Below are positions 12,947-14,633 of a stretch of 14,633 bases of DNA, in pieces. Origin of the DNA: Flavobacteriales bacterium. GTDB taxonomy: Bacteria > Bacteroidota > Bacteroidia > Flavobacteriales_D > Sanyastnellaceae. The stretch spans positions 1 to 14,633 of the forward strand of contig DQRJ01000114.1 in NCBI GenBank assembly GCA_015663855.1, read 5' to 3'. The notes beneath the pieces were generated by a model. The model was not told the origin of the DNA. It did no database searches and saw nothing but the letters and a program-made list of their open reading frames with translations. Position numbers and translations under genes: made by a program. Within the stretch, counting starts at the first letter, position 1. Each line of letters opens with the position of its first letter.

Positions 12947-14633
12947 ATGCGCCACTTATTATCCTCTGTCTTAGCTCCGTGCTTGACTATTTTCTTTTCT
13001 CTACTTTTCGCGTTTCAGCTTTCAGCCCAAACCGAACCTACCATAACATATCCCTACAACCCGGATATAGATGCTGACCAGTCCATACTACTTGAGGATC
13101 TCCTGGAGATTTTAGTAGTATATGGCAATGCCTTTGAGTTAGGCGAGATTATGGTAGATGACCAAACCCTCACCGAGTACCTCACGGCTCTCAACCTCCT
13201 TATCGAGGCAATTGCTATGCCTAACGGAACGGAGACAGGTCAATTCCTCAGATGGGATGGCTCGTCGTGGGTTCCTGTAATCCCTTCGGTAGGATGTACA
13301 GATTCTGAGGCGTGTAACTACGATCCTCTCGCCACAACAAACTATGCATCTTTGTGTCAATACCTTGATGCATGTGGCATTTGCAGTGGGCCTGGAACCA
13401 TTTACGAATGCGGATGTGCCGATATCCCTGAAGGAGATTGCGACTGTGACGGAAACCAGCTCGACGCCCTCAATGTATGTGGCGGAACGTGTTCTGCGGA
13501 CCTCGATGGAGATGGTATCTGCGACGATGGAGATTCCTGTATAGGTCAAGCCGACGCGTGTGGAGTTTGTAATGGGCAAGGCGCTATCTACGACTGTGGG
13601 TGTACAGGTATACCAGAAGGAGATTGCGATTGCAACGGAACTCCCGATGCCGATGGAGATGGTGTTTGCGATACCGAAGACGATTGTGTCGGGACTCTCG
13701 ATGCCGCCGGAGTTTGTAACGGCGATTGCGTGCTCGACGCCGATGGCGACGGTATTTGCGATGACGATGGTAACGACACCTGTGACGGAACGGTGGACGC
13801 CTGTGGCGTATGTAACGGACCAGGTCCTATCTACGCGTGCGGATGCGCCGATATGGCGGAGGGAGCATGCGATTGTGCTGGGAACACTCCCGATCAAGAT
13901 GGGAACTGTCAGGACTGCCTCTCCGATACCGATGGCGACGGCCTTTACGACGATATATGTGGCCCTTGCCTCGGAGAGACGAGCATTACATATAACGGAG
14001 TAGTGTACGGACTTGTAGAGATAGGAGGGAAGTGTTGGTTTAAAGAGAACCTCCGCACTACTTCATACAATTCGGGAACGCCTATACTTTACACTCCTGA
14101 CGAAGCGGAGTGGAACGATCTGGGTGATTCGGGAGGGTATAGCGTTTACGATAACGACAACGCAAATACTTCCATTTACGGACTCCTATATAACGGATAT
14201 GCTTCTGTCTCTCCCGAAGAGATCTGTCCTACGTACTATAACGTTCCTACTTTGGAGGAATGGGATGCATTAATTGCAGAACTCGGAGGAGAAGAGGTCG
14301 CAGGAGGAGCTATGAAAGAGTCGGGTTTAGATCACTGGGCCTCTCCGAATACGGGAGCTACTAACTCAAGCGGGTTTACCGCTCTCCCTGGCGGGGTGCG
14401 CTCTGTAGGTTCGGCGGGTTATGTAGGCCAAACCTTATCTGCTGAATTTTGGGCTAAAGGACAGTATACAGCTCCTGTAGACCACGTTGCAGATTACATA
14501 CAAGCTATAACAATATCAAATACTTCCGCTACGATTGCAGATATATCACACTCTAGCGTGAGAGGCCATAGTATACGTTGTCTTAGAGCGGACGTTTTGC
14601 TTGGATGTACTGATTTTAACTTTATGGAATACA
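12947..14633 (+). CDS. Large secreted Cys-rich repeat protein with FISUMP (Fib_succ_major) domain, C-terminus cut by window edge
   Basis: The frame is open from the ATG at 12947 to the window end (562 codons, no stop). Residues 1-27 are a signal peptide (QLSA before Gln28). Residues 38-60 hold a dockerin-like unit ending DLLEILVVYG. Residues 116-137 carry a GCTDSEACNYDPLAT motif ending in Cys. Residues 141-344 are Cys- and Asp-rich, with three copies of a 30-aa unit (DACGxC...EGDCDC) alternating with Ca-loops of the thrombospondin type-3 kind (DADGDGVCD). Residues 353-548 fit the Fibrobacter succinogenes major paralogous domain: GGKCWFKENLR, YGLLYNGYA, CPTYYNVPTLEEWD, SGFTALPGG, GHSIRCLRA. 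A second GCTD motif begins at 553, so more repeats should follow outside. Probably a cell-surface or matrix protein; function unknown. It is 101 bp after glnS. Confidence 0.85.
   Translation, partial: MRHLLSSVLAPCLTIFFSLLFAFQLSAQTEPTITYPYNPDIDADQSILLEDLLEILVVYGNAFELGEIMVDDQTLTEYLTALNLLIEAIAMPNGTETGQFLRWDGSSWVPVIPSVGCTDSEACNYDPLATTNYASLCQYLDACGICSGPGTIYECGCADIPEGDCDCDGNQLDALNVCGGTCSADLDGDGICDDGDSCIGQADACGVCNGQGAIYDCGCTGIPEGDCDCNGTPDADGDGVCDTEDDCVGTLDAAGVCNGDCVLDADGDGICDDDGNDTCDGTVDACGVCNGPGPIYACGCADMAEGACDCAGNTPDQDGNCQDCLSDTDGDGLYDDICGPCLGETSITYNGVVYGLVEIGGKCWFKENLRTTSYNSGTPILYTPDEAEWNDLGDSGGYSVYDNDNANTSIYGLLYNGYASVSPEEICPTYYNVPTLEEWDALIAELGGEEVAGGAMKESGLDHWASPNTGATNSSGFTALPGGVRSVGSAGYVGQTLSAEFWAKGQYTAPVDHVADYIQAITISNTSATIADISHSSVRGHSIRCLRADVLLGCTDFNFMEY
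13367..13885 (+). repeat. Three 90-bp coding repeats (30-aa Cys-rich unit)
   Basis: Copies lie at 13367-13456, 13553-13642 and 13796-13885 inside the FISUMP protein gene. At protein level each begins DACG(I/V)C(S/N)G and runs through IYxCGC to (D/A)CDCxG with six Cys in register. Spacers of 32 and 51 residues between copies carry DxDGDGxCD Ca-loops. DNA identity is lower than protein similarity, pointing to old duplication under selection. Confidence 0.8.

Noticed and set aside
13367..13885. CRISPR-like spaced repeats
   Set aside because: The three repeats are 90 bp, imperfect at DNA level, unevenly spaced and in frame within a coding region; they are protein repeats.
13139..13897. 252-codon open frame on the - strand
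   Set aside because: It lies antisense to the Cys/Asp-rich repeats of the FISUMP protein. The GAT/TGC/GGA-biased codons there remove stops on the other strand; it has no recognisable domain and no promoter.
13560..14003. 147-codon open frame on the + strand
   Set aside because: It is in a different frame of the same repeat region. The frame starting at 12947 has a signal peptide, ordered domains and continues to the window edge, so this one is a shadow.

Overview
The window looks like chromosomal DNA of a marine-type Bacteroidota, most likely order Flavobacteriales (Cryomorphaceae/Crocinitomicaceae-like). This rests on gene content and style. Four secreted proteins have Sec signal peptides that end in Ala with Gln at +1. 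There are CRTAC1-type FG-GAP/ASPIC-UnbV and Fibrobacter-paralogous (FISUMP) secreted proteins, EF-hand or dockerin-like tails of the form D-x-N-x-x-G ... DLLxLLxxFG, Cys-rich GCTDxxACNY motifs, TAnnTTTG-like -7 boxes, and A-rich leaders instead of strong Shine-Dalgarno sites. The lineage is an inference; there is no rRNA here.

Layout. At 1-248 (-) lies the N-terminal end of a secreted PQQ-dependent sugar dehydrogenase-like protein, cut by the window edge. A 315-bp divergent intergenic region separates it from a + strand sugar-phosphate cluster: pfkA (564-1535), gap (1583-2572) and a BadF/BadG-type (N-acetylglucosamine kinase-like) kinase (2574-3428) that starts one base after the gap stop. 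Converging on it is a long - strand series. Read in its own direction this is coaE (8135-7473), a class-3 aldehyde dehydrogenase (7492-6134), an arginyl/leucyl-tRNA-protein transferase-like protein (6120-5044), an exonuclease III/AP endonuclease (5047-4274), and, after a 92-bp gap, a small secreted lamin-tail-domain protein (4181-3510). The first four overlap or nearly abut, so they are probably one transcript. rpe (8193-8843, +) diverges from coaE.

In the right third, clpS (11114-10806, -) and a large secreted FG-GAP/ASPIC-UnbV protein (10798-8861, -) are 7 bp apart and diverge from glnS (11157-12845, +). After glnS comes a long secreted Cys-rich FISUMP-domain protein (12947 to the right edge, +), which is open at the edge.

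How they fit together. pfkA, gap and rpe cover glycolysis and the pentose-phosphate pathway. coaE, glnS and the exonuclease are housekeeping. The transferase-like protein and ClpS both belong to families of the N-degron pathway (adding, and recognising, destabilising N-terminal residues). Their presence 5 kb apart, together with loss of the usual cysteine cluster in the transferase, is the most interesting cytoplasmic signal. The secreted proteins share a dockerin-like module, placed N-terminally in two and C-terminally in one, which hints at a common extracellular role or anchoring mode. I see no mobile elements, CRISPR arrays, tRNAs or rRNAs. I do not see a clear-cut novel system; the best candidates are set out as hypotheses in the findings.
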